From JAIBAI01 sp044238875 (GTDB lineage Bacteria > Bacteroidota > Bacteroidia > M30B66), in the NCBI GenBank assembly GCA_044238875.1, contig JBIICM010000002.1, positions 1 through 55,424 of the forward strand: a stretch of DNA of 55,424 nt. Reading direction: 5' to 3'. The position numbers and the translations under genes were made by a program. The notes under the pieces were generated by a model that had not been told where the DNA came from, ran no database searches, and worked only from the letters and a program-made list of their open reading frames with translations. This document shows, piece after piece, positions 16,101-24,586 of this stretch. How positions within the stretch are numbered: position 1 is the stretch's first letter; each line of letters starts with the position of its first letter.

Positions 16101-17486
16101 CGAACTGTTTCGAAGGAAGATGAGCAAGGGAAACCCACAGAAATTGTTATTGGTCGCTCTGCAGAAATGCGGATCGTTGACTCAGCCACAAATCTGATTT
16201 TAACCACGGCCAATATTCCTTACGGAGCTACTATGTATATGAAGAATGGCAGCAGCGTTAAAAAGGGGGATCTGATTTGTGACTGGGATCCTTATAATGC
16301 CGTTATCATCTCCGAAACAACAGGAAAAATTAGCTTTGAAGACCTTGAAGAGGGGCTTACTTTCCGCGAAGAAAGTGATGAGCAAACTGGTTTCCGCGAA
16401 AAAGTGATCATCGAACGACGCGATAAGACCCGTAATCCGCTCATCAAGATTATGACCAGCACCAAGGAAGTGGTTCGTTCTTATTCACTTCCTGTGGGAG
16501 CGCACATTGTGGTGAATGATGGCCAGAAAGTTAAAACCGGTGAGATTCTTGTTAAAATACCAAGACAATCCGGTAAATTGGGTGACATCACGGGTGGTCT
16601 GCCAAGGGTAACCGAATTATTTGAAGCACGAAATCCATCGAATCCTGCAGTAGTTTCAGAGATTGATGGTATTGTAAGCTTCGGAAAAGTAAAACGCGGA
16701 AACCGCGAAATCATCATTGAATCGAAAACAGGTGAGCAAAAGAAATACCTTATTTCCCTGTCGAAACATATCCTCGTTCAGGAAAACGATTTTGTGAAAG
16801 CAGGGCAGGTGCTCAGTGATGGCGCCATTACGCCCGGTGACATCCTTTCTATCAAAGGACCCACAAAGGTTCAGGAATATCTGGTGAATGAAATTCAGGA
16901 GGTTTATCGTCTGCAGGGTGTGAAGATCAACGATAAGCATTTTGAAGTTATCGTGCGTCAGATGATGCGGAAGGTGGAAATTGAAGATCCGGGCGATACT
17001 AAGTTCCTTGAAGGACAAACTGTTAATAAGTTGGAGTTCATGGAAGAAAACGACTTGATTTTCGATAAAAAGGTTGTAATTGAACCTGGAGATTCTGCAA
17101 ATCTTAAAGCCGGACAAATTATTACTGCCCGAAGATTAAGAGATGAGAATTCGATGCTGAAGCGTAAAGACATGAAAACTGTTGATGCGCGCGACGCTGT
17201 GCCGGCAACGGCTACGCAGGTTCTTCAAGGCATCACAAGAGCATCGCTGCAAACCAAGAGCTTCATCTCGGCTGCATCCTTCCAGGAAACTACCAAAGTG
17301 CTCAATGAAGCCGCTATCAGCGCTAAATCAGATAATCTGCTTGGTCTGAAAGAAAACGTAATTGTTGGCCACCTGATTCCTGCCGGTACCGGTCTGCGTC
17401 AATATGAAAATATCATCGTTGGCTCTCAGGAAGAGTTCAATGTATTGATGGCTTCAAAGAAAAAGCGCGAGGAGCAGCCAGCCTGA
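13188..17486 (+). CDS. rpoC: DNA-directed RNA polymerase subunit beta'
   Basis: RpoC carries the catalytic magnesium site of RNA polymerase. The 1432-residue protein has the N-terminal zinc finger (CHCGKYKR...ICDRCGVEV), the absolutely conserved NADFDGDQM at 473-481 whose three Asp residues bind Mg2+, the trigger-loop region, and the second zinc site with [14 protein letters not shown] followed by [20 protein letters not shown]. Start is ATG and the product is of normal length for Bacteroidota. A clear terminator follows at 17501, ending the super-cluster. Confidence 0.99.
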   Translation: [1432 protein letters not shown]

Positions 17487-17500
17487 AATCAATAAAATTC

Positions 17501-17530
17501 AGCGGACAGGTTTAACGCCTGTCCGCTTTT
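17501..17530 (+). terminator. Rho-independent terminator after rpoC
   Basis: A 10-bp stem AGCGGACAGG/CCTGTCCGCT with loop TTTAACG runs directly into TTTT, 14 bp after the rpoC stop. The next gene (DUF3467) starts 14 bp further on, so some read-through to it is likely. Confidence 0.85.
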
Positions 17531-17544
17531 ATAACTTTAAGAAA

Positions 17545-17865
17545 ATGAGTGACGAAATTCATAATCAGGAAAACCAGCTTAACATTGAACTGAGCGAAGA
17601 AATTGCGGAAGGTATTTATTCAAACCTTGCAATAATTACTCACTCTAATTCAGAGTTTATTGTTGATTTTATTAAAGTAATGCCGGGTGTACCTAAAGCA
17701 CGCGTAAAATCAAGAATTGTGCTCACTCCGCAGCATGCCAAGCGCCTGCTGGCTGCACTGAAAGATAATATTGCCAAATTTGAGGCAAGCAATGGGCCGA
17801 TTAAACTTGACCCGGGCAATGTCGGCTTCCCGATGAATTTTGGCGGTCCTACCGCACAGGCCTAA
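17545..17865 (+). CDS. DUF3467 family protein
   Basis: This 106-residue protein of unknown function has the DUF3467 features: an acidic N-terminus, EIAEGIYSNLAIITHSNSEF, DFIKVMPGVPKARVKSRIV, and LTPQHAKRLLAALKDNI. No membrane segment or catalytic motif is visible. The gene lies just behind the rpoC terminator, and in Bacteroidota members of this family are commonly found next to rpoC, suggesting a role connected with transcription or expression at high RNA polymerase levels. That link is inference from context only. Confidence 0.85.
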   Translation: MSDEIHNQENQLNIELSEEIAEGIYSNLAIITHSNSEFIVDFIKVMPGVPKARVKSRIVLTPQHAKRLLAALKDNIAKFEASNGPIKLDPGNVGFPMNFGGPTAQA

Positions 17866-17928
17866 AAAGGCTCCTTAGATCTGTTTTTCATCATCATCAG
17901 TCGTTAGCTTCTTAGTTTTTCTGAGCCA

Positions 17929-18309
17929 ATGACCATTGATACTATTTGGAACAATTGGCTCGACAAACGATCTGAGGAAGATCGCAAAACCATTTATCTA
18001 TTTACAGATCTTTTGCTCCGGTGTGATGCCTTGATTTATCCACGAATGAGTTATGGTGCCCCTTTTCTTTACCGATTGGGCCCCCTTGGATATTTCGGTT
18101 ATGATAAAATACATGGCGTTTATTTTGGTTTCTACTGGGGCAAGTATTTAGTGCAACATGATAGCTCAGGCATTTTACAACCTGACGAGCGTAAAACAGT
18201 TAAAATTATATTACTTCAGGATCGTACCGATGACGATAATTTTATCGGTTCGCTGCTTGAATTGTTTGACAGGGCCATTCAAATAGATTCAGACAGGTAC
18301 AGGAAATAA
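17929..18309 (+). CDS. DUF1801-like small cytosolic protein
   Basis: The 126-residue product has an alpha-beta pattern with ALIYPRMSYGAPFLYRLGPL, YFGYDKIHGVYFGFYWG and a final helix SLLELFDRAIQ. This layout resembles the DUF1801/YdhG-like superfamily, which includes iron-chaperone-like folds, but the similarity is by eye and the function is unknown. No signal peptide or membrane segment is seen. It is monocistronic, 63 bp after the DUF3467 gene. Confidence 0.6.
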   Translation: MTIDTIWNNWLDKRSEEDRKTIYLFTDLLLRCDALIYPRMSYGAPFLYRLGPLGYFGYDKIHGVYFGFYWGKYLVQHDSSGILQPDERKTVKIILLQDRTDDDNFIGSLLELFDRAIQIDSDRYRK

Positions 18310-18377
18310 TTGAACCCCATCGCGCATTAAAAATGCCTTCTTAGCACATTGTCACAGATTCATTTGAAGGAAAAAAT

Positions 18378-18385
18378 TAATTTTG
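18378..18385 (+). promoter_or_regulatory. TAnnTTTG -7 box before the rhodanese-thioredoxin lipoprotein gene
   Basis: TAATTTTG lies 13 bp upstream of the ATG at 18399. No TTTG is found at the expected 19-bp distance, so only the -7 element supports it. Confidence 0.4.
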
Positions 18386-18398
18386 AAAAAAAACAAAC

Positions 18399-19115
18399 AT
18401 GCGCTTTTTATTTCCTTTCCTGATAGTAATATCTACTGTTTTTCAATCCTCCTGCCAGAACACTGAAACAGGCAGCGTAAAAAATCTTTCTGCACCTGAG
18501 TTCAGGGATGCGCTTTCTGCCAATAAACAGGCCCAGTTGATTGATGTGAGAACCCAGAAAGAATACAGGGAACGTCATTTAAAAGGTGCAACCCTTATGA
18601 ATATCAATGAGCCCGGATTCATGGAGCTCATTGCCGGTCTTGATAAAAATAAACCGGTGATGGTTTACTGCCTGGGCGGAGGCCGAAGTTCTGCCGCAGC
18701 TGAAAAAATGAAAGCTGCAGGGTTCAAAGAAATTTATAACCTGAAAGGGGGTATTTTAGAATGGACATCAGCCGGGTTACCCGTAGAAACCACCGATAAA
18801 GCAGGTCAGCAGCAAGGTATGACACCCACCGATCTGCAAACTGTTGTACAAAGCAAACCCTTTGTGCTCGTTGATTATCAGGCAGTCTGGTGCGGCCCCT
18901 GTAAAAAAATAGCTCCCATATTACAGAAATTCGAGGCGGATCACAAAGAACAGTTAATGCTCTATAAGGTAGATGCCGATGATAATCCGGGTCTGCTCCG
19001 TACAAAGCAGATTCAGTCGATTCCATATTTGGAGCTTTACAAGGATGGGAAGCTGATCTGGCAACATGCCGGCCTGATTAGTGAGGAAGAACTAAGAGAG
19101 GCTGCTGGCTTTTGA
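18399..19115 (+). CDS. Rhodanese-thioredoxin fusion lipoprotein
   Basis: The 238-residue protein begins with a lipoprotein signal peptide ending in QSSC, with the lipidated Cys at 19, so it should be anchored in the cell envelope facing the periplasm. Residues ~27-130 are a single rhodanese domain with the active loop Cys91 (VYCLGGGRS). Residues ~140-238 are a thioredoxin domain with WCGPC at 164-168 and the cis-proline at 209. Rhodaneses carry persulfide sulfur and thioredoxins reduce disulfides, so the pair could release or relay sulfane sulfur or act in periplasmic thiol redox. It ends 36 bp before tpiA but is functionally unrelated to it. Confidence 0.9.
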   Translation: MRFLFPFLIVISTVFQSSCQNTETGSVKNLSAPEFRDALSANKQAQLIDVRTQKEYRERHLKGATLMNINEPGFMELIAGLDKNKPVMVYCLGGGRSSAAAEKMKAAGFKEIYNLKGGILEWTSAGLPVETTDKAGQQQGMTPTDLQTVVQSKPFVLVDYQAVWCGPCKKIAPILQKFEADHKEQLMLYKVDADDNPGLLRTKQIQSIPYLELYKDGKLIWQHAGLISEEELREAAGF

Positions 19116-19125
19116 TAGGCTTGGC

Positions 19126-19133
19126 TATATTTG
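19126..19133 (+). promoter_or_regulatory. TAnnTTTG -7 box before tpiA
   Basis: TATATTTG sits 18 bp upstream of the tpiA ATG and 10 bp after the stop of the preceding gene. The -33 TTTG is not at the expected distance, so the call is tentative. Confidence 0.4.
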
Positions 19134-19151
19134 CAGGCAACACAACAGCTT

Positions 19152-19901
19152 ATGCCCAGAAAATTAGTTGCCGGTAACTGGAAAATGAACACAACACTCA
19201 GTGAGGCCATTGACCTTGCTGGGGCAATTAATCATGCTGCCCAGCATGAATCGGCTTCCATAATAATTTGTCCCCCCTTTCCATTTCTTGAGCCCATAAG
19301 GCAGCAAATCGGAAACGCCCGCATAGCCATAGGCGCGCAGAATTGTGCCGCCGAAAGCAAAGGTGCTTTTACGGGAGAGGTTTCAGCCGGAATGCTTGCA
19401 TCGGTGGGTGTTACTTATGTAATTGTGGGTCACAGCGAACGGCGTACCCTTTTTGGAGAGACAGATGCCCAGATCAGGCAGAAAATAGGGCAGGCCCTCA
19501 GCAATGGCTTAAAGGTGATTTTTTGTTGCGGAGAAACGCTGGAAGAGCGTGAAGCAGGTGAGCTCAATCAGGTTATTAGCCGGCAGATTTTTAATGGGTT
19601 GCCCGAAGCCATCGAAAATCTTTCAGAAAACCTTGTTGTGGCTTATGAGCCAGTGTGGGCCATTGGCACCGGCAAAACGGCAACGCCTGCTCAGGCGTCA
19701 GAAGTGCATGGTTACATCAGAAGCTTACTACTCAATCGGTTTGGTGATCAGGCAAAGGGAATTTCAATATTGTACGGTGGCAGCTGCAATGCTTCAAATG
19801 CTGCTGAATTGTTTGCTCAGCCCGATATTGATGGCGGTCTTATTGGAGGAGCATCCCTTAAAGCGAATGATTTTCTGGCCATCAGTCGCTCATTCGCATG
19901 A
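19152..19901 (+). CDS. tpiA: Triosephosphate isomerase
   Basis: TpiA interconverts dihydroxyacetone phosphate and glyceraldehyde 3-phosphate in glycolysis. The 249-residue TIM barrel has the N-terminal VAGNWKMN (substrate Asn and Lys), the catalytic His in IVGHSERR, the catalytic Glu in VAYEPVWAIGTGKTA, and the phosphate-binding YGGS and IGGASLKANDF. The ATG at 19152 gives the normal N-terminus (MPRKLVAGNWKMN); an in-frame TTG at 19131 would add seven residues and overlaps the likely promoter. The stop overlaps the start of prmA (ATGA). Confidence 0.97.
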   Translation: MPRKLVAGNWKMNTTLSEAIDLAGAINHAAQHESASIIICPPFPFLEPIRQQIGNARIAIGAQNCAAESKGAFTGEVSAGMLASVGVTYVIVGHSERRTLFGETDAQIRQKIGQALSNGLKVIFCCGETLEEREAGELNQVISRQIFNGLPEAIENLSENLVVAYEPVWAIGTGKTATPAQASEVHGYIRSLLLNRFGDQAKGISILYGGSCNASNAAELFAQPDIDGGLIGGASLKANDFLAISRSFA

Positions 19902-20722
19902 CGGTTTATCTTGAATCACGTTTTGCAACAGGCGGCGATGTAATGGCTGCCGATCTGCTTACCGCCTTACTGGCGGAAATCGGATTTGAAAGTTTTACAG
20001 AAACTGACGAAACCCTATCGGCTTACATTCAGGAGCAACTGTTCGACCAGGCAATGCTTGATCATGTAATCAGCACCATCCCCGGTATTCACTATCAGAC
20101 AACGGTTAAGCATGAGCCTGAAAACTGGAATGCATTATGGGAAAGCCAGTTTGATCCGATTCGTATTAATGACAACTGTTGGATCAGGGCTCCTTTTCAT
20201 CCTTCAACGGAGGCTGCTGATCTGGAATTGATCATCGCGCCCCAAATGTCGTTCGGCACAGGCCACCATGCCACCACAAGATTGATGTGCACCCGAATGC
20301 TTGGGCTTGATTTAAACAAAAAAAATGTTTGGGATTATGGCTGCGGAACCGGAGTGCTGGGAATACTTGCAGCTAAACTGGGTGCTGATAAGGTATATGC
20401 CAACGATACCGAATCATGGGCGGTTGATAATGCGGCTGAAAATGCTGCGCGTAATCAGGTGGGTCTTCATCTGATTCACGGTGATGCCACCCAAATGCCC
20501 GCTGATCTTCAGTTTGACGTTATTCTGGCAAACATAAACCGCAATGTGCTGATAGAATCAGCGAATCACTATATGCCGTTTTTAAAGCGGAGCGGCTTGC
20601 TGCAGGTAAGTGGTTTTTTAAAGACTGACGAAGCGCTTCTGATAAATTTTTATGAGGGACATCAGCTGAAACTACTCGACAAGCTTGATGAAAACAACTG
20701 GTCGTGTATGTTATTCGGTTAA
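19898..20722 (+). CDS. prmA: Ribosomal protein L11 methyltransferase
   Basis: PrmA trimethylates amino groups on ribosomal protein L11 using S-adenosylmethionine. The 274-residue protein has the N-terminal substrate-recognition domain, the conserved MSFGTGHHATTRLM linker motif, motif I of class I methyltransferases (VWDYGCGTGVLGILAAKLGA), and a DVILANINRNVL motif at the catalytic face. The start overlaps the tpiA stop by 4 bp, so the two genes are translationally coupled. Its substrate gene rplK is 12 kb upstream in this window. Confidence 0.95.
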   Translation: MTVYLESRFATGGDVMAADLLTALLAEIGFESFTETDETLSAYIQEQLFDQAMLDHVISTIPGIHYQTTVKHEPENWNALWESQFDPIRINDNCWIRAPFHPSTEAADLELIIAPQMSFGTGHHATTRLMCTRMLGLDLNKKNVWDYGCGTGVLGILAAKLGADKVYANDTESWAVDNAAENAARNQVGLHLIHGDATQMPADLQFDVILANINRNVLIESANHYMPFLKRSGLLQVSGFLKTDEALLINFYEGHQLKLLDKLDENNWSCMLFG

Positions 20723-20848
20723 ACATATCCGATGATTAGCCTGTTATTAATTCAGATTTGCATTTAGTGTCATTAAGACAATAACCCCTTTTTTTTCCTA
20801 ACATTGTCGCTTCGTTTTTCGTTAAGAGAAAGCAGGAGAAGATCAGTT

Positions 20849-23296
20849 ATGAGGAAGTTCATTTGTATTCATGGGCATTTCTATCAGCCCCCGCGTGAAA
20901 ATGCCTGGCTGGAAGTTATTGAACAGCAGGATTCAGCCTGGCCATTTCACGATTGGAATGAACGTATAACCTATGAATGTTACGGTCCCAACGGCGCCTC
21001 CCGCATGCTTGATCAGGACCGCAGTATCATCAATATTCTCAACAATTACGCACGCATCAGCTTTAATTTCGGTCCGACCCTTCTTCACTGGATGGAGCGC
21101 AATGCACCTGAAGCCTACCGTGCTATTCTTCAGGCCGACCATGAAAGCAGAAAACGCTTTGGCGGTCATGGTAATGCACTGGCTCAGGTGTATAACCATA
21201 TTATCATGCCCCTTGCCTCACAGCGCGACAAGGTTACCCAGGTGAAATGGGGTATCAGTGATTTTGAACACAGGTTTGGCCGGAAACCAGAGGGAATGTG
21301 GCTGGCTGAAACAGCTGCCGACACAGCAACGCTCGAGGTGCTTGCAGCCCAAAATATACGTTTTACTGTTTTGGCACCACGACAGGCCAAGGCTTTCCGC
21401 AAGATCGGCACAGATGAATGGCACCACACTTCCGGTGAAAACGTACCCACCCACAGGCCTTACCTCTGCAAACTCCCTTCCGGGAAAAGCATTGTACTAT
21501 TCTTTTACCATGGCGAAGTTTCGCAGGATATAGCATTCAAGGGGTTACTTGCTGACGGAGGTCGTTTCGCCCGGCGACTGATGGAAGGCTTCAGACAGGA
21601 TAACGGCGAAGATCAGCTGATGCATGTGGCTACAGATGGAGAAAGTTACGGACATCACCACCGTCACGGCGATATGGCGCTTGCTTACTGCCTTGAACAG
21701 ATTGATCAGGATGAGCAGGTGCAGCTGACAAATTACGGCGAATACCTCAGCATGCATGCCCCAGAATGGGAAGTTCTGATACATGAGAACAGCTCCTGGA
21801 GTTGTGTGCATGGTGTTGAGCGCTGGCGAAACGACTGTGGATGCAATTCAGGCATGAATCCCGGCTGGCATCAAAAATGGAGATTTCCGCTGCGCAATGC
21901 ACTCGATTGGCTGCGCGACAGGTTGTACGAAGTATTTGAAAAAGAACTCAGTGAATTTTGCAGAGATCCCTGGAATGTGCGGGATAGCTACATCAATATC
22001 ATCCTTGACAGGGACGAAAAAGTACTGGAAAATTTTTTAAAACAACATTTTCCCGCAGGGCTTAATTCAAAAGAACGTACCCATATCCTGCGTATGCTTG
22101 AGCTGCAAAGGCATGCATTACTCATGTACACTTCCTGCGGGTGGTTTTTTGATGAGTTGTCGGGTATAGAAACTACTCAAATTCTGCAGTATGCCGATCG
22201 TGCCATTCAACTTACGGAAAGCGAAACAGAGGTCAGGCTTGAACATGAGTTTCTGGGCCGGCTGGAATCGGCCGGTGGCAATCTCGATGCTTATCCTGAT
22301 GGAGCAATTATTCACAAGCATTTTGTCCAGCCTTCGCGGTTAACCCTTTCAAGGGTGGGCTCTCATTATGCGGTTGCGAGCTTGTTTGAAGACTTTCCGG
22401 AGGTGCTAACTATTTGTAATTACCGGGCTGAAAGTGAGCATTACGAACGCATCGAAGCAGGTTCATTCAAACTTGCCGTTGGCAAAACACATATCCATTC
22501 TCTGATTACCTGCAGTGTCAGAGAATTTTATTTTGCCGTTGTATGGCTGGGCGAGCATCACATCATCGGAAATGCTACCAGTTTTATGGATGAAGATGAT
22601 TTTTTCAGGATGAAGGAAGAAATCATCAACGCCTTTACAGCCAGTCAGATTGCCGAAGTAATCGGAGTGATGCAAACCTTTTTCGGGCCGGATAAATTCT
22701 CACTGTGGAATCTTTTTAAGGATGAACAGAGAAAAGTAATCAACCTGATCATCAACAAGGATGTAACGCAGGCTGAGGAGTCGTTCAGACGGATTTATAA
22801 CCAAAACTACAACATTGTTTCGGTAATGAATGAAGCCGGTTTACCGATACCTCCTGTGCTGATAAAAAATCTTGAAAACGTGATTAATAGTGACATCAGG
22901 CACTTTTTTGAAAACGGAACGCTATACCCCTCCCGATTGGAAAAGCTGGCCGCCGATGCCATCAAATGGAAGGTTGAGCTTGATAAAACGGCCATCAGTT
23001 TTGCCGCGAGTTTTAAACTTTATCAGGTCATCAAAAACCTTGAGCCTACTGATCAGAGCTTCAGAATGCTCGAAACACTCATCCGAATTTTTGATGTGAT
23101 GGCGCAACTTGATATAGAGCTTGATTTATGGGAGTTTCAGAATGAGTATTTCAGAAAAGGGCAGGTATATACCAGGAGGCAGATCTCCACAAATTTCAGG
23201 GATGAAAAATCAGCCGGAGACTGGTTGCGAAAATTTCAGGAAATTGGAAAGCATATTCAGGTAAAACTACCCGTATTTTTGGGGGCTTCTACCTGA
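20849..23296 (+). CDS. Glycoside hydrolase family 57 protein with DUF3536
   Basis: The 815-residue cytosolic protein opens with ICIHGHFYQPPRENAWLE, the GH57 signature that supplies a substrate-binding His. It carries DGESYGHHHRHGDMALAY, typical of the DUF3536-containing branch. GH57 enzymes act on alpha-glucans such as glycogen (amylase, branching or glucanotransferase activity); which applies here is not clear. No signal peptide is seen. I chose the ATG at 20849, which has AGGAG about 10 bp upstream, instead of a TTG at 20804 that would add an atypical basic stretch. It lies between prmA (126 bp upstream) and prmC (4 bp downstream). Confidence 0.9.
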   Translation: MRKFICIHGHFYQPPRENAWLEVIEQQDSAWPFHDWNERITYECYGPNGASRMLDQDRSIINILNNYARISFNFGPTLLHWMERNAPEAYRAILQADHESRKRFGGHGNALAQVYNHIIMPLASQRDKVTQVKWGISDFEHRFGRKPEGMWLAETAADTATLEVLAAQNIRFTVLAPRQAKAFRKIGTDEWHHTSGENVPTHRPYLCKLPSGKSIVLFFYHGEVSQDIAFKGLLADGGRFARRLMEGFRQDNGEDQLMHVATDGESYGHHHRHGDMALAYCLEQIDQDEQVQLTNYGEYLSMHAPEWEVLIHENSSWSCVHGVERWRNDCGCNSGMNPGWHQKWRFPLRNALDWLRDRLYEVFEKELSEFCRDPWNVRDSYINIILDRDEKVLENFLKQHFPAGLNSKERTHILRMLELQRHALLMYTSCGWFFDELSGIETTQILQYADRAIQLTESETEVRLEHEFLGRLESAGGNLDAYPDGAIIHKHFVQPSRLTLSRVGSHYAVASLFEDFPEVLTICNYRAESEHYERIEAGSFKLAVGKTHIHSLITCSVREFYFAVVWLGEHHIIGNATSFMDEDDFFRMKEEIINAFTASQIAEVIGVMQTFFGPDKFSLWNLFKDEQRKVINLIINKDVTQAEESFRRIYNQNYNIVSVMNEAGLPIPPVLIKNLENVINSDIRHFFENGTLYPSRLEKLAADAIKWKVELDKTAISFAASFKLYQVIKNLEPTDQSFRMLETLIRIFDVMAQLDIELDLWEFQNEYFRKGQVYTRRQISTNFRDEKSAGDWLRKFQEIGKHIQVKLPVFLGAST

Positions 23297-23300
23297 AAAA

Positions 23301-24152
23301 ATGACATACGGCCATCTCGAAAGAATTTTTAGAAATGAACTTTCAGCATTATATCCACCATCAGAAATCCTGGCCATTTACAGAACACTGGTAAGTTTTT
23401 ATGATCAGTTATCACCGGTAACGCTTCATTTCTTTGCAGGTTCTAAGATCAATGCGCCTTCGCTTGAAAAATATTATGCTTCGCTTGATGCCCTGAAAAA
23501 GAACATGCCGGTTCAATATATTACCGGAGAAGCCTGGTTCATGGAGCTGAAATTGAATGTTACCTCCGACGTATTGATTCCAAGGCCGGAAACAGAAGAA
23601 CTGGTTAACCTCTTAATTGAGGCCAAGCCCGGAGCGGATGATAGGATACTTGATCTAGGAACAGGCGCTGGGTGTATCGCCCTTGCGGCTGCAGACTTTT
23701 TTCCCCATGCAACGGTATGGGCGATTGATCAGTCGGAGGCAGCCCTGGAAATAGCAAGGCAAAATGCAGCGCTCCTGAACCTGAGGGTTAATTTTTTAAA
23801 GGCTGATTTTCTTCAAACCTTACCCGGAGAATTCGGTGAATTCAACTGGTTAATCTCTAATCCGCCGTATATTTCATTATCCGAAAAACCAACCATATCT
23901 GAAAATGTGCACAGGTTTGAACCACATGAAGCCCTCTTTGTTCCGCACGAAAACCCGCTTTTATATTATGAAGCACTCAGGCAGAGGGCAGATGAACTGC
24001 TAAAACCGGGAGGTATGATTTTTATGGAATGTCATGCTGAGCGCGCCGAAAATGTAGCCCTGCTTTTTAAAGAGCCCCGTTACCGTAACGTGGATGTAAT
24101 AAAAGATCTTTCTGGAAAGCAGCGATTTGTAAAGGCAGAAAAAATAAGCTGA
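23301..24152 (+). CDS. prmC: Peptide chain release factor N5-glutamine methyltransferase
   Basis: PrmC (HemK) methylates the glutamine of the GGQ motif in release factors RF1 and RF2, raising termination efficiency. The 283-residue protein has a helical N-terminal recognition domain, PVQYITGEAWFM, VLIPRPETEEL, SAM motif I (ILDLGTGAGCIALAAA) and the catalytic NPPYIS that binds the target glutamine. It starts 4 bp after the GH57 stop, and its own stop overlaps the ruvX start by one base, so it is part of a tight unit. Confidence 0.95.
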   Translation: MTYGHLERIFRNELSALYPPSEILAIYRTLVSFYDQLSPVTLHFFAGSKINAPSLEKYYASLDALKKNMPVQYITGEAWFMELKLNVTSDVLIPRPETEELVNLLIEAKPGADDRILDLGTGAGCIALAAADFFPHATVWAIDQSEAALEIARQNAALLNLRVNFLKADFLQTLPGEFGEFNWLISNPPYISLSEKPTISENVHRFEPHEALFVPHENPLLYYEALRQRADELLKPGGMIFMECHAERAENVALLFKEPRYRNVDVIKDLSGKQRFVKAEKIS

Positions 24153-24568
24153 TGGCACGTATCATGGCAATAGATTTCGGAACAAGGCGCACTGGTATTG
24201 CGGTGTCTGATAGGTCCGGCCTGATTGCCAATCCGCTCTGCACTGTTGAAGGTAACCAACTGCAGGACTTTCTGCTGCAATACTTTGAAAAGGAACAGGT
24301 TGATACAATAGTTGTCGGTGAACCAAAGCACCTGAACGGAGCCCCCAGTGGTCCGGTTGAAGCACTTGAAAATTTTATCCGATACCTGACCAGAAAATAT
24401 CCGGATAAGAAAATTGTTCGGCATGATGAGCGCTTCACCAGTAAAATTGCCATGCAGACACTTCATTTGGCCGGAGCTACCAGGCAGCAGAAAAAAGACA
24501 AAAAGCTGCTTGACACCATTAGTGCTGTAATTATCCTTCAGGATTTTATGGCAGCAAATCAGCGCTGA
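24152..24568 (+). CDS. ruvX: RuvX/YqgF-type RNase H-like nuclease
   Basis: The 138-residue protein is a YqgF/RuvX (RNase H fold) nuclease implicated in pre-16S rRNA 5' maturation or Holliday junction resolution. It has the opening AIDFGTRRTGIAVSD with the first catalytic Asp, VVGEPKHLNG, the VRHDERFTS segment, and a C-terminal LLDTISAVIILQDFM with the last acidic residue. The ATG overlaps the prmC stop (TGATG). Length is normal. Confidence 0.93.
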   Translation: MARIMAIDFGTRRTGIAVSDRSGLIANPLCTVEGNQLQDFLLQYFEKEQVDTIVVGEPKHLNGAPSGPVEALENFIRYLTRKYPDKKIVRHDERFTSKIAMQTLHLAGATRQQKKDKKLLDTISAVIILQDFMAANQR

Positions 24569-24574
24569 AAGCCT

Positions 24575-24582
24575 TAAATTTG
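24575..24582 (+). promoter_or_regulatory. TAnnTTTG -7 box four bases before def
   Basis: TAAATTTG is followed by CAAA and then the ATG of def. If the box sits at -12 to -5, transcription starts at or next to the A of the start codon, predicting a leaderless mRNA. The same 4-base spacing recurs at hemB, the GT-C gene and the YvlD-like gene. Confidence 0.55.
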
Positions 24583-24586
24583 CAAA

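Noticed and set aside
20804..20848. TTG start extending the GH57 protein by 15 residues
   Set aside because: The ATG at 20849 has an AGGAG upstream and gives the family N-terminus; the extension is basic and atypical.
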